The position numbers were made by a program, and so were the translations under genes. A stretch of 64,000 nt of DNA, from NCBI RefSeq assembly GCF_004310335.1, contig NZ_SIRS01000001.1, positions 620,001 to 684,000 on the forward strand, in the 5' to 3' direction. The DNA is from Hyunsoonleella pacifica. Its GTDB lineage: Bacteria; Bacteroidota; Bacteroidia; Flavobacteriales; Flavobacteriaceae. Of this stretch, positions 35,211 to 44,584 are shown piece by piece (within the stretch, counting starts at the first letter, position 1; each line of letters opens with the position of its first letter). The notes under the pieces were generated by a model that was not told the DNA's origin, ran no database searches, and saw only the letters and a program-made list of their open reading frames with translations.

Positions 35211-38200
35211 TTATTCTATTGGTAATAAATCGGTTCTAAGAACGGATTGGTTTTCGTCGTCTAACAAAGTAACCTCATTTAATCTAACTATGCCATTTTG
35301 TGTGTTGTCATCATCAAATGTTGGTAAGTTATTTTTTTCAAATAAAATCATGATACCATCGGCAGAAATCGCTTGGTTAAACGTTACGTAGAAGGTATTT
35401 CTAATGTCTTTATCTGGAGCGGATTCAAAATTAATTTCGGTTAATTGCTCTCCATTTCTTGCATATATGCGGAATTTGTCGTGAATTGGGAAAATATTAC
35501 CTCTGTCGGCTATCAATGTCATGCCTCCAACTGTTTTTTCCTCACTTAAATTAATACCTAACCAAACATCTTTGGGCTGTTCTTTAGTGCCTCCACCATA
35601 TTGTTTGGATACCCAACCGCTGTAATAACTTCCATCGGTTGCTTTTAAGGAATTGAAGTAATTGTTATAATCTGATTGACTGATATTTTGATTCAAGTCC
35701 ACAAATCTTCTGTATCGGTGTACCATATCTTTGGTATTCGATTTGTACATTTCTAAATTAATAAGGCTTCGTTCTTCAATTTCAAACGGTGCTGTATATT
35801 TTTTTAGTTCGCTGGTGCTATTTCTATCTTCTGTATAGTAATAGATATCTAGATTAGGGTCTGTACACGTAATGGTAACAATCTTTTTTGGTCTAAAGGT
35901 TTCAAAAGTTTTACTAGCCACATATTCGTGAGAGATTTTTACTGGTACCTGCTCCATGTAGGCGTATGATGGGTCTGAATATGGCCCTACATTTTCGTTA
36001 TGATCTACTGCCGCCACTTTATAGTAATATGCTTTATTAACCTCTACTGTTTTATCGGCATACATTTGACGATTTAGTGCTGCTGTGCTGTATGTTTTGT
36101 GGAATGTAATGGAATCTTTTGAGGGTATAAGCTCATTAATTAAATTGTCTTTTGTTGGTGTGAAATTTGGGTTTTCCCCTCTGTGAATTACATATTTATC
36201 TACATCTTTTTCAAAATTGGTGTAAAACCAAAGGTTGATAAAATTTTCTGGTGCTAATGGGGAGACATGTGCCGTGTACACCCCAAGTACTTTCCTTGGT
36301 TTGTCGTCTATTTCGTCACTTTTAGGTGTTTTGCACTTTACTACTTTTGATGCACTGCTACGGTTATTAAATTTATCTACTGCTTGAACGCGATAATAGT
36401 ATGTTGTGTTTGGGGCCACAAGACTGTGTGCCCAACCTCCAAAATTAAGTTGTGTTTGGTCTATGTAAGAATTTGTTTCTGCGGTGCCAATAAAATTTAA
36501 GGTACTAGGTTCACAGGAATTATCTAAACTTCTATAAATGTTATAATGACTTAAGTTCTCAAGGTTTTCTATTTGTTGCCAAGATATTTGTACTTTTTCA
36601 TTAGATATAGCTTGGGCTTTTACTTCTAAATCAGAAGTTGAAAAATTCGCTTTACCTACTACTCGTATTGTTTTAATACCATGACCGTTAATTTGAAATT
36701 CTATTTCGTTATTGGTAACCTTAATGGCTTCTTTATCATCTTCAATAAGGTTTAAGGTATAGGCTTTGGTAATATCTTGATTTAAATTGAGCTTTACTTT
36801 TACGTTTGTAGTTTTACCTTCCAATTCAAAAAAGCGCATAATAAATCCATTACCGTTAGCTTCGGCTTTTTTGAATGTGGTACATATAACATTGTCTTTA
36901 TCTGTGCTTAAAAATGAACGACTATTTGGTAATTGTCCTTTTTTATTTTTTTGAATGTATTGGGCTAGGAGTGGGTGGGAACTCTCCCAACCAAATACTG
37001 GTGCTTTTCCTTGTTGCCAGTTCCCTTTATGACTGTTTATGGAAAAGGTATATTTCTTTAAACCTGGTTGGTCTACTTGTACATTGGTTTGGAAGAAATT
37101 GTTCATTAAATAGAGAAACATATTACTGTTCTCTGGTTTTACGATGTCTTCTTTGGCTCTGCGGCCATCATTATTCCAAAATACAGGTCTTGGGTGCTTG
37201 TAATTAATCAAGTTGCCTTCAATTGTAGACAAGGTTACTCCAAAGTCTTCATTAGAAGCATCTGCAAAATGTTGAATGGCATAAAAAGCAGATTCAGCCG
37301 CTTCAAATTGTAAATCCTTATTTCCCGGTTGGGTTACTGCTCCTGCTAATTCATGGTGGTGCTGATGATTGGGGACGTTTATTGGGATAGCACAAAAAGA
37401 GGCTTCTTTAATATAACGGTTCCAGCCAGAAATAAGCGCTTCTCCGTTAGAAAGTTTGTCTACTTCTAAAGCAAAATCTAACCTTTTAGTATTGTGATGT
37501 ATATATACTACCAAAGTTGTTCTGTCTGTTAGGTAAGCCTTTTGGTTTAGATGCAGTTCGTCCATTACAACACCTTTGTATAGTTTAATATCGGTAAACT
37601 TTGTTTTCTTCCACTCTTTGCTAAAATGGTCATAGTGTATGTACTCGCCTAAGGCGTAAGGCGAGCTTTTATCTACGATGTTTTTATTGAGTTGTTTGTC
37701 CAAAACCTCCGATATAATATTCTCTTCTTTATTTAAGGTTATGTGGTAAAAATTATTTTCTACAGAGGTTTCATTGCTTAATAAAGATTTGGAGAGGGTT
37801 GGTTTCTTTACTTCTTTAATATTGAAGGTTTTATATCCCATAACAGGAATATTTTTAGCGTAAAACACCAATTTGCCATTGGTAAGCTCTTGTACTTTAA
37901 CAGGCTTTTTGGTATTGGGGTCAATTATTTTAAAACTATTGAAAGGTATTTGGTCTTTATTGATATAAACCACATCATTCCGTTCCCAGTTTAAGCTGTT
38001 GTATACCACTATTCCGTTAGATTTTGATTGTATTTCAGAGCCTAACTTTTCAAGTGATACTTGCAATGCATTTTCGTTATAATCAATGGCTTCATCTACC
38101 AAAGTTTCATGCATAACATTTTCGGTTTCGTAGTATTTAGGATTACCTCCATCAAAAGTACCGTTGGTATGCTCGTGATACATGACAATACGGTTATAGG

Positions 38201-39557
38201 CTTGGAATATATCTTTTTCTGGATAACCACCTTTTGTATTCATAGCAAAAGTTGCTAATTTTTCGGTAGTAGGAATGGCGTAGTTTACACGTCTTGCTTT
38301 AGCCATAAGGTCAGCATCAATTATTTCTTGGTCGTTCCAGCTATCTGGTGCATCTTTAGATGTTTCTTCTATTGTAATGCCATTTTTTAATTGTGATTCT
38401 ACGTCTTCAAAATAAGAACTAACTAAGGAGCATCTAAATTTTGGATACTCGTATTTGGCATTCCATTCTTTGATTTTTTCGGCATTTTCCATAGTTGGGA
38501 CAGAAAAATCATGACTATCATAAGCTAAAATGCAATCGAACTGCCAATCTAAATCTACATGACGATTAATAAGATAGGACACGCCTTCTAAATCCCAAGT
38601 TGCTATTTTGTTTGGCGAGTAATAAGAATCTGTTTTGCATAATGCAACGTTTTTTGTGTCGCCGTCTGGACTCAACCATTTAAAAACAGGTTGGTCAAAC
38701 ATATCATTCAAATTGTTAGGATTGTTGCTTCCATGCATAAAATAAGGAATGTCAGCTTCCTTGAGGTATAAAGGCCAAGAACGGGTAATACCTGTAACAT
38801 CATTATTTAAAGCAAGTTTAGAGGGTGCAACATCTAACATGTCAACAATGTAACGGTTGGGTGTGTAAAAGCTACGGGCTAAAACCTCATATCCTGGTAT
38901 TTGGGAGGAAATGGTGTTGTGGTTGGCAGAAAAGCCTATTCTACCTTCATTTACACGTTGTTCAAATTCTTTGATTCTCTCAGGGGTTTGTTTTGATATC
39001 CAACGAATTATAGGTTCACTGGTTTCAATATTCCATCTAAATTGGTCGTTTTCATCCCAAGAGTCGGTCTCCTTACAAAAGTCTAGTGCTGTATCAATAC
39101 CGGCTTCTCGTACCGCTTTTCTAATATTTTGGTAATAGCTTATAAATCCAAGGTCTTGGTGTGAAACGGCCGCATAATAAACCTTCCATTTTTTTTGCGG
39201 TTGCCAAACTATGGTTTTCTGTGCTACTACTCTTTTTTTATTGTTGATTAGTTCTATTAATACTTTAGAAGGTTTATTTACGTCCATTAACATAAGGTCG
39301 TAAACTCCTTTGCCTTTGGTTAAAGCACCCAAATTTTGGTAGTACTCATCAAACCCTTCAACCTTAATTCTTGCTTCTACAGATGCTTTAGTTGCTGTGT
39401 TGTTTATTGATAGTTTTACTAATTGTTTTAATGCCTCTCCGTTTTTTGCCTTCGGGAAAAACGGTGTTGGCGTTATATCGGTAATTTCAATTTTTGAATT
39501 TTGTGCACTTATTGAAATGAAACAACATAGAAATGAGAGTACTAAAAAATTTTTCAT
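35211..39557 (-). CDS. Large multidomain GH38 alpha-mannosidase
   Basis: 1448 aa, signal peptide 1-18 (SISA). Residues about 20-120 are a beta domain. The GH38 catalytic part starts at KVYYAAVSHQDLGF (H133, D135 metal ligands), with probable nucleophile Asp in LNNDVTGITRS. GH38 middle and C-terminal domains run to about 960. A fibronectin type III domain (about 965-1065, YYYRVQAVDK), a second beta module, a chitobiase/hexosaminidase C-terminal-like segment (about 1190-1260, LDIYYYTEDR) and a discoidin-like F5/8 C domain (about 1280-1440) follow. Normal GH38 enzymes are 800-1100 aa, so the extra 450 residues are carbohydrate-binding or spacer modules, suggesting action on polymeric or surface-bound glycan. 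It leads the region B operon; a palindrome lies upstream at 39684. Confidence 0.92.
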   Translation of the reverse strand: MKNFLVLSFLCCFISISAQNSKIEITDITPTPFFPKAKNGEALKQLVKLSINNTATKASVEARIKVEGFDEYYQNLGALTKGKGVYDLMLMDVNKPSKVLIELINNKKRVVAQKTIVWQPQKKWKVYYAAVSHQDLGFISYYQNIRKAVREAGIDTALDFCKETDSWDENDQFRWNIETSEPIIRWISKQTPERIKEFEQRVNEGRIGFSANHNTISSQIPGYEVLARSFYTPNRYIVDMLDVAPSKLALNNDVTGITRSWPLYLKEADIPYFMHGSNNPNNLNDMFDQPVFKWLSPDGDTKNVALCKTDSYYSPNKIATWDLEGVSYLINRHVDLDWQFDCILAYDSHDFSVPTMENAEKIKEWNAKYEYPKFRCSLVSSYFEDVESQLKNGITIEETSKDAPDSWNDQEIIDADLMAKARRVNYAIPTTEKLATFAMNTKGGYPEKDIFQAYNRIVMYHEHTNGTFDGGNPKYYETENVMHETLVDEAIDYNENALQVSLEKLGSEIQSKSNGIVVYNSLNWERNDVVYINKDQIPFNSFKIIDPNTKKPVKVQELTNGKLVFYAKNIPVMGYKTFNIKEVKKPTLSKSLLSNETSVENNFYHITLNKEENIISEVLDKQLNKNIVDKSSPYALGEYIHYDHFSKEWKKTKFTDIKLYKGVVMDELHLNQKAYLTDRTTLVVYIHHNTKRLDFALEVDKLSNGEALISGWNRYIKEASFCAIPINVPNHQHHHELAGAVTQPGNKDLQFEAAESAFYAIQHFADASNEDFGVTLSTIEGNLINYKHPRPVFWNNDGRRAKEDIVKPENSNMFLYLMNNFFQTNVQVDQPGLKKYTFSINSHKGNWQQGKAPVFGWESSHPLLAQYIQKNKKGQLPNSRSFLSTDKDNVICTTFKKAEANGNGFIMRFFELEGKTTNVKVKLNLNQDITKAYTLNLIEDDKEAIKVTNNEIEFQINGHGIKTIRVVGKANFSTSDLEVKAQAISNEKVQISWQQIENLENLSHYNIYRSLDNSCEPSTLNFIGTAETNSYIDQTQLNFGGWAHSLVAPNTTYYYRVQAVDKFNNRSSASKVVKCKTPKSDEIDDKPRKVLGVYTAHVSPLAPENFINLWFYTNFEKDVDKYVIHRGENPNFTPTKDNLINELIPSKDSITFHKTYSTAALNRQMYADKTVEVNKAYYYKVAAVDHNENVGPYSDPSYAYMEQVPVKISHEYVASKTFETFRPKKIVTITCTDPNLDIYYYTEDRNSTSELKKYTAPFEIEERSLINLEMYKSNTKDMVHRYRRFVDLNQNISQSDYNNYFNSLKATDGSYYSGWVSKQYGGGTKEQPKDVWLGINLSEEKTVGGMTLIADRGNIFPIHDKFRIYARNGEQLTEINFESAPDKDIRNTFYVTFNQAISADGIMILFEKNNLPTFDDDNTQNGIVRLNEVTLLDDENQSVLRTDLLPIE

Positions 39558-39683
39558 AGTTTTTAAACTGGGTGTATTGCTATTAATTACGTTTGTTAAA
39601 CACTTGTTGTATCAATTTACTGTGCATTAGTACATGTTAATATGTGCGAAATCTACGGGCACAGGCTAAGTAAAGTACAATAT

Positions 39684-39702
39684 AAAATTCTTAAAGAATT
39701 TT
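39684..39702. promoter_or_regulatory. Perfect palindrome upstream of the large GH38 gene
   Basis: AAAATTCTT-A-AAGAATTTT is a perfect 9+1+9 inverted repeat, 127 bases before the GH38 ATG. It does not match either LacI operator in the window. It may be a regulator site for the GH38 operon, or chance in AT-rich DNA. Confidence 0.4.
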
Positions 39703-39886
39703 GATAAAATTTTAGGTAAGACTTTAGTTTAGCTTTGTTTATTGGTGAAATTAAGTGTTGGTAAGTACAAATTTAGCTATTATGGCATTAGGATTATGAT
39801 ATGATACTTGCTAGATTTGAGTCAATATTAACATTAAAAAGAAACTCTATGTTAATGTTGTCTTATTAGATAGGAAAGAAATTTGG

Positions 39887-39991
39887 AACGGTTTTGTATG
39901 TGAGTAGTAGCGAGTTTCTACTCACTATACTTTCGGTTTTACACTGACCTTTATTTTATATTTCAACTTCCGTTTTATCATTTAAACCGTT
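39887..39991. repeat. Structured intergenic element with terminal inverted repeats
   Basis: AACGGTTT (39887-39894) and AAACCGTT (39984-39991) bound a 105-bp element. Inside is a perfect 8-bp stem, GTGAGTAG (39900-39907) and CTACTCAC (39918-39925). It lies next to the beta-lactamase gene. From memory, similar structured spacers occur beside accessory genes in Flavobacteria; this could not be tested here. Confidence 0.5.
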
Positions 39992-40043
39992 ATTACTTAT
40001 ATATCGTGTTACCTGCTGACATTTTCAATATTTGGACTATCAC

Positions 40044-40946
40044 TTACTCGTCCAAAAAATAATCCCAAGCAACCTTAGAGATGTCGGATATTATTTTTTC
40101 GTTAGTTTTAAAATCTTCTTTAGAATCAGTCACAAAAACACTTATAGTAAGATGTTTTCCATTCGGAAAAAACACAATTCCAATATTATTTACTGCTGCA
40201 GTTATGCCTGTTTCTTTATGCTTTCCTGACGAGCCTGTTTTGTGTGCAACAATTATTTCTTCTGGTAATAGCCCTCTTAATCTGTTTTTTCCAGTTTTGG
40301 TTCCTTTCATTATGTTCCAAATAAAATCATAGCTCTCTTTGGAAAGCAACCCATTTTTGTTTTCATAAAATGTTATCAGAATCTTATTAGCTTCTTTTGG
40401 TGTTGTCCAATTTAAAAATTGCAAATCCCAATTGCCCTGCATTGTCTCCTCATTTATTTTTACAGCAAAATCTTTAAAACCGAGACTTAAAAAATAATTC
40501 TCAACAACTTGTGGTTTTCCGAGCAATTTTAGCAAAACATCACAGCCAACATTGTCACTCAAAGCCACCGTGTATTCAATAATTTCTGCAATAGTAAGTG
40601 TAGCTCCTTCTGGATATTTTTTTCTTATTGGACTCCATAGTCCAGGTAGCAGTTCATTTTTCTTAATCTCAATTTTTTGGTCAAGTGAAAGATTGCCTTT
40701 ATCTACTTCAGATAGAATTGTCAACGCAATTGGAAACTTGAAAACACTCTGCATTGGATAGTGTCTTTGACCATTAATACTTAGTGTGTCATTAGTTTTA
40801 ATCCCATTGATTGCAACTCCAACAATTGCACTTTTTGTATTTATGATACTATCAATTTTCTTTCTTAAAGTTTCTATTTCTTGAGAATAGCCTTTTGTTA
40901 AAACTATTAAGAAGAGAAGGAAAATGATGATTGTATTTCTTAACAT
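40044..40946 (-). CDS. Class A beta-lactamase (subclass A2-like)
   Basis: 300 aa with a signal peptide (residues 1-21, KGYSQ). All class A motifs are present: S67-VF-K70 (SxxK), S130-D131-N132, the omega-loop Glu in NEETMQGNW (E166/E167), and K236-T-G. The long omega region and FLNWTTP are typical of the Bacteroidota A2 group (CepA/CfxA/PER-like). It hydrolyses beta-lactams in the periplasm, probably cephalosporins, but the spectrum cannot be read from sequence. It stands alone between the mannose locus and an AraC gene with no functional link to either. A structured repeat lies just downstream, so separate acquisition is possible; intrinsic chromosomal enzymes of this type are also common in the group. 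Confidence 0.93.
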   Translation of the reverse strand: MLRNTIIIFLLFLIVLTKGYSQEIETLRKKIDSIINTKSAIVGVAINGIKTNDTLSINGQRHYPMQSVFKFPIALTILSEVDKGNLSLDQKIEIKKNELLPGLWSPIRKKYPEGATLTIAEIIEYTVALSDNVGCDVLLKLLGKPQVVENYFLSLGFKDFAVKINEETMQGNWDLQFLNWTTPKEANKILITFYENKNGLLSKESYDFIWNIMKGTKTGKNRLRGLLPEEIIVAHKTGSSGKHKETGITAAVNNIGIVFFPNGKHLTISVFVTDSKEDFKTNEKIISDISKVAWDYFLDE

Positions 40947-41032
40947 AATCTTTATTTTACTTAAAGTTAACGTTTATTATCAGGGATAATTTTATTTTAG
41001 TACACCTTTGTTATATAGGAAGTGCTATTTGT

Positions 41033-41911
41033 TTACCTAGCGTTGGCTTTTAAAAATTGAGAAGGGGTAAGCCCTTTGTTTAATTCCTTGAATTTTTTAT
41101 TGAAATGTTGAATTGTTGGAAATCCCGAATGGATGGCAACTGTGTTTATTGACTCATTTGTATTATCTAAAAGTAAACGTTTAGCATGATTTATGCGATA
41201 TTCATTTAAGAAATCAAAAAACGTTTTTCCTGTTTTTTGTTTGAATAAACGGCAGAACGAAGGTTTAGTTAAACACGCCATATCTGCCATTTCCTGTAGT
41301 GTGATTTTATCTTTAAAATGGGTTTCAATATGATTAAACACCTTATTTACCAAACCGTGGTCTTTTCTTGTTAATTGGGGTAAATACCCTGGACTTGCTA
41401 ATAATTTATAACCTTCAGCTTCTGTTAATTTAAATAATAAGTCAAATACTGATATCCATTTTCTTAGCCCTGTTCTATCGTTAATTTCCAGAAACAGAGG
41501 TTTAATTTCTTCACTTGTTGTTTGGGAAAATGATATGCCTCTTTGTGCTAGGGTAAAAAGCTGAATTAGGGGTTGTAATTCCTGTGCTTTTTTAAACATA
41601 TTATCTATCATATCTGGCGGGAACTGAAGTGTAATACGTATGCTTCTACTTAAAGCTTTGTTGGCATTAGGAGTCTCTGTGTTATTATTTACCCACATGT
41701 GTGGTAAATTAGAGCCTACCAAAACTAAATCTCCAGCTTTGTATCTGGATGTATGGTCTCCTATATATCTAACTCCTTCACTTTCTAGTATTAATGTTAA
41801 TTCTAGCTCAGGGTGGAAATGCCACGGCATATCAAAACTAGGTTTGTCTAAATATGTACATCGAAAAGGGGTTTCCTCATCGAAAAGGATTTTATAAAAC
41901 GATGCTTTCAT
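41033..41911 (-). CDS. AraC-family regulator with N-terminal cupin sensor
   Basis: 292 aa. The N-terminal cupin-like half has HFHPELELTLILESEGVRYIGD and AGDLVLVGSNLPHMW. The C-terminal double helix-turn-helix (about 185-290) has ITLQEMADMACLTKPSFCRLFK, AKRLLLDNTNESINTVAIHSG and the AraC signature FNKKFKELNKGLTPSQF. It is divergent from the GH92 gene at 42216, with a shared 304-base upstream region, so activation of that mannosidase gene is the simplest guess. It is a paralogue of the AraC protein at 44585-45439. The sugar ligand is unknown. Confidence 0.9.
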   Translation of the reverse strand: MKASFYKILFDEETPFRCTYLDKPSFDMPWHFHPELELTLILESEGVRYIGDHTSRYKAGDLVLVGSNLPHMWVNNNTETPNANKALSRSIRITLQFPPDMIDNMFKKAQELQPLIQLFTLAQRGISFSQTTSEEIKPLFLEINDRTGLRKWISVFDLLFKLTEAEGYKLLASPGYLPQLTRKDHGLVNKVFNHIETHFKDKITLQEMADMACLTKPSFCRLFKQKTGKTFFDFLNEYRINHAKRLLLDNTNESINTVAIHSGFPTIQHFNKKFKELNKGLTPSQFLKANAR

Positions 41912-42215
41912 TTAATTTTAAATTCAGCTAAAGTTAAAAATAAATGACTAAAAATAAAGCCGGCCACCTTAAATTAGATAGCCGATTTTGTTCCTGTAAA
42001 AATGTGTAATCCAATAGTAATGATAATGATAAGGTAAATTTAACTAATACAGTTGTGAATAATATATCCATAAATTAGATGAATCTATCCACTATAAGCA
42101 GAAGTGTATGCTATAGTTTTACTCACTAAAGGTATCTTGAAAAATTAAGAGATGCTTTAAAATAATAACATTGATAGGATAGATTGATAGTTCCATCTGC
42201 TAAATCAGAAAAAAA
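41912..42215. other. Divergent promoter region between araC-type gene and GH92
   Basis: 304 bases with no reading frame. It must hold the promoters of both divergent genes and probably the AraC binding sites. No strong direct repeat, LacI-type palindrome or gene remnant was seen in it. Confidence 0.5.
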
Positions 42216-44519
42216 ATGAATAAAAAAGAATGGCTTAACACAGTAACAAAGAATATGGCACTACTATTTTTTGCATTTGTGTTTTCATGTGGTAACCAAG
42301 AGACGATAGAAGATTATACAGCGTATGTAAATCCATTTGTAGGCACACAAAATGATGGACATACATTTCCGGGAGCAACAACACCTTTGGGAATGGTGCA
42401 ACCGAGTCCGGAGTCTTATGACACCTACTATAAAGGCTATGAAGCAGACCATATAGCAGGATATCAGTACAACGACCCTTGGCTTATTGGTTTTACACAA
42501 ACACATTTAAACGGCGTGGGGTGTCCGTCATTGTCTGATATTTTATTACAACCCCTAAATGCAGATACCATCAACAGTAATTCACGATTCAATTATAAAT
42601 CCACATATAAAAAAGAAAGTGAGGAAGCCATACCAGGGTATTACAAAGTTTATTTAGACGATTTTAAGGTACAAGTAGAACTTACAGCTTCCGAACATGT
42701 GGCGTACCACAGATATACCTATAACACCGTTAAAGATGCTAAACTACTTATAGATTTACAATATGGTGTAACTTGGAATGTAAAGGATATACCAGGTAAT
42801 GTTTTAGACGCGTATCAGCAGTTTGAAGACGATTATACCTTAAGTGGTTATAGAAAAGCACGCCAATGGGCGCAAAGGGATTTATACTATGTTATAAAGT
42901 TTAGTAAGAAGATTACCAATAAAAACGAACTGTTACCACCCGACAATAAACAAGAAAAGGCACCAAGATATATTTTAGATTTTGATATGGGAGATAGCCC
43001 TGTTCTTGAAGTAAAAATAGGCGTATCAACAGTAGGGGTAGAAGAAGCTAAAAAGAATCTGGAAGCACAGATTCCTTCATGGGATAGTTTTGATGCAGTA
43101 AGAACCAGTACAAATAAAAAGTGGAACGACATTTTAGGGAAAATTGATATAGAAGGCGAAGTCGATAAAAAGATAGCATTTTATACCAGTTTGTATCATT
43201 TATACATTCAGCCTAATAACATTGCTGATGTAGATGGACAATTTAGAAGTTCTGGTTCTGGAGTTCAAAAAGCTACCAGTGGTAAATATTATTCAACGCT
43301 CTCGTTGTGGGATACCTATCGTGCGGCCAAACCTATGTATACCATTTTAAGTCCAGAATTGGTAAGTGATATCAATACCTCGATGATGGATAGTTATAGG
43401 TATATGAAGGTGGATACCTTAAACCCAAAAGAAGCTAATAGATACTTACCAAGATGGCAATTATGGGGGCAAGAAACCCATACCATGATAGGTAATCATG
43501 CCGTACCCGTTATTGTAGACGCCTATTTAAAAGGTATAAAACCAAAAGGCTATACGGATGACGAAGTTTTCGATGCCGTTTGGACGTCCTTAACAAAAGA
43601 ACACTATCGAAACCATGTAAAACTCATCGATTCCTTTGGTTATATTCCCTATGATGTAAAATTATCAAAAATAGATGATGGCAGGGAAACCGTATCCCGT
43701 TTGTTAGAAAATATCTATGATGATTATGCTGGTGCTTTACTAGCTGAAACCTTAGGCAAAACCAAAGAAGCCAAATTTTTAAGGAACAGAGCATCGTTTT
43801 ATAAAAATGTGTATGATAAAGAAAGTGGTTTTATGCGAGGAAAAAATGCAAAAGGCGAGTTTAAAAAAGATGTAGATGCTACTGAGGTTGTTGGCGAATG
43901 GTTGAAAGGTTCAGATTTTACTGAAGGTAATGCCTATCATTATCAGTTCCATGTGTTACATGACATTCCTGGTTTAGTAGATATTATGGGAGGTAAAACC
44001 GAATTTGGTAATAAGCTAGATGCCATGTTTTACTCAAAAGAAACCCCAGAGGTACGTACTTTGGTTTGGGAACTTCGTGGCACTTACGGGCAGTATTGGC
44101 ACGGTAACGAACCTTGCCATCATGTACCATATCTATACAAGTACAGCGATAGACCCCATAAAGCGGATAAAATAATAAAGACATTAATTGATGATTATTA
44201 TTATAGCAAACCAGATGGTTTAATGGGAAATGACGATTGCGGACAAATGTCTGCATGGTATATGTTTGGAGTGCTCGGGTTTTACCCAGTAAACCCTACA
44301 GGAGGCGAGTATATTTTAGGGGCACCGCAAGTAGAAGAAGCTACCATAAACTTGCCTAACGGAAAAACCTTTAAAGTAAAAGCAGAAAACTTAAGTGATG
44401 ATAATTACATTGTAAAATCTGTAAATTTAAATGGAACCGTATTAAATAGAAAGTATATTACCCATGACGAAATTCTTAAAGGCGGAGAATTGATTTTTGA
44501 GATGGGAAGTATGAAGTAG
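42216..44519 (+). CDS. GH92 alpha-mannosidase, lipoprotein, probably alpha-1,2-acting
   Basis: 767 aa, lipoprotein signal to C25 (FVFSC). The GH92 fold begins YVNPFVGTQNDGHTFPGATTP. Key blocks are intact: FTEGNAYHYQF (general acid Glu), HGNEPCHHVPYLY, and GNDDCGQMSAWYMFGVLGFY with the base Asp. The His-Gly-Asn-Glu-Pro motif, as I recall it from structural work on Bacteroides GH92 enzymes, marks alpha-1,2-mannosidases, because the His/Glu pair contacts the +1 mannose. The other two intact GH92 proteins here lack that Glu. It is alone on its strand and divergent from an AraC gene, so it is regulated apart from the LacI operons. It is membrane-anchored, periplasmic or surface-exposed. Confidence 0.93.
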   Translation: MNKKEWLNTVTKNMALLFFAFVFSCGNQETIEDYTAYVNPFVGTQNDGHTFPGATTPLGMVQPSPESYDTYYKGYEADHIAGYQYNDPWLIGFTQTHLNGVGCPSLSDILLQPLNADTINSNSRFNYKSTYKKESEEAIPGYYKVYLDDFKVQVELTASEHVAYHRYTYNTVKDAKLLIDLQYGVTWNVKDIPGNVLDAYQQFEDDYTLSGYRKARQWAQRDLYYVIKFSKKITNKNELLPPDNKQEKAPRYILDFDMGDSPVLEVKIGVSTVGVEEAKKNLEAQIPSWDSFDAVRTSTNKKWNDILGKIDIEGEVDKKIAFYTSLYHLYIQPNNIADVDGQFRSSGSGVQKATSGKYYSTLSLWDTYRAAKPMYTILSPELVSDINTSMMDSYRYMKVDTLNPKEANRYLPRWQLWGQETHTMIGNHAVPVIVDAYLKGIKPKGYTDDEVFDAVWTSLTKEHYRNHVKLIDSFGYIPYDVKLSKIDDGRETVSRLLENIYDDYAGALLAETLGKTKEAKFLRNRASFYKNVYDKESGFMRGKNAKGEFKKDVDATEVVGEWLKGSDFTEGNAYHYQFHVLHDIPGLVDIMGGKTEFGNKLDAMFYSKETPEVRTLVWELRGTYGQYWHGNEPCHHVPYLYKYSDRPHKADKIIKTLIDDYYYSKPDGLMGNDDCGQMSAWYMFGVLGFYPVNPTGGEYILGAPQVEEATINLPNGKTFKVKAENLSDDNYIVKSVNLNGTVLNRKYITHDEILKGGELIFEMGSMK

Positions 44520-44527
44520 TGTAGTGG

Positions 44528-44549
44528 AACTTTATTTAAATAAAAGTTT
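44528..44549. terminator. Possible bidirectional terminator between GH92 and AraC genes
   Basis: AACTTTATTT and AAATAAAAGTT form an AT-rich inverted repeat with one bulged base between the convergent stops at 44519 and 44585. A T-run at 44561-44568 follows on the plus strand. It has the right position but is weak because the stem has almost no GC. Confidence 0.35.
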
Positions 44550-44584
44550 TACCTACTTAGTTTTTTTTAATCTCTGAAGCTGGT

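Larger units (their letters stand above)
39558..40043. other. Gene-free stretch between GH38 and beta-lactamase genes
   Basis: No coding potential or family remnant was seen on either strand. It contains the palindrome at 39684-39702 and the structured element at 39887-39991. It should also carry the promoter of the large GH38 gene, but no convincing Bacteroidota -33/-7 pair stood out. Confidence 0.6.

Noticed and set aside
39887-39991. Integron attC site near the beta-lactamase
   Set aside because: No convincing RYYYAAC/GTTRRRY core pair was found, the ends are AACGGTTT/AAACCGTT, and there is no integrase gene in the window.
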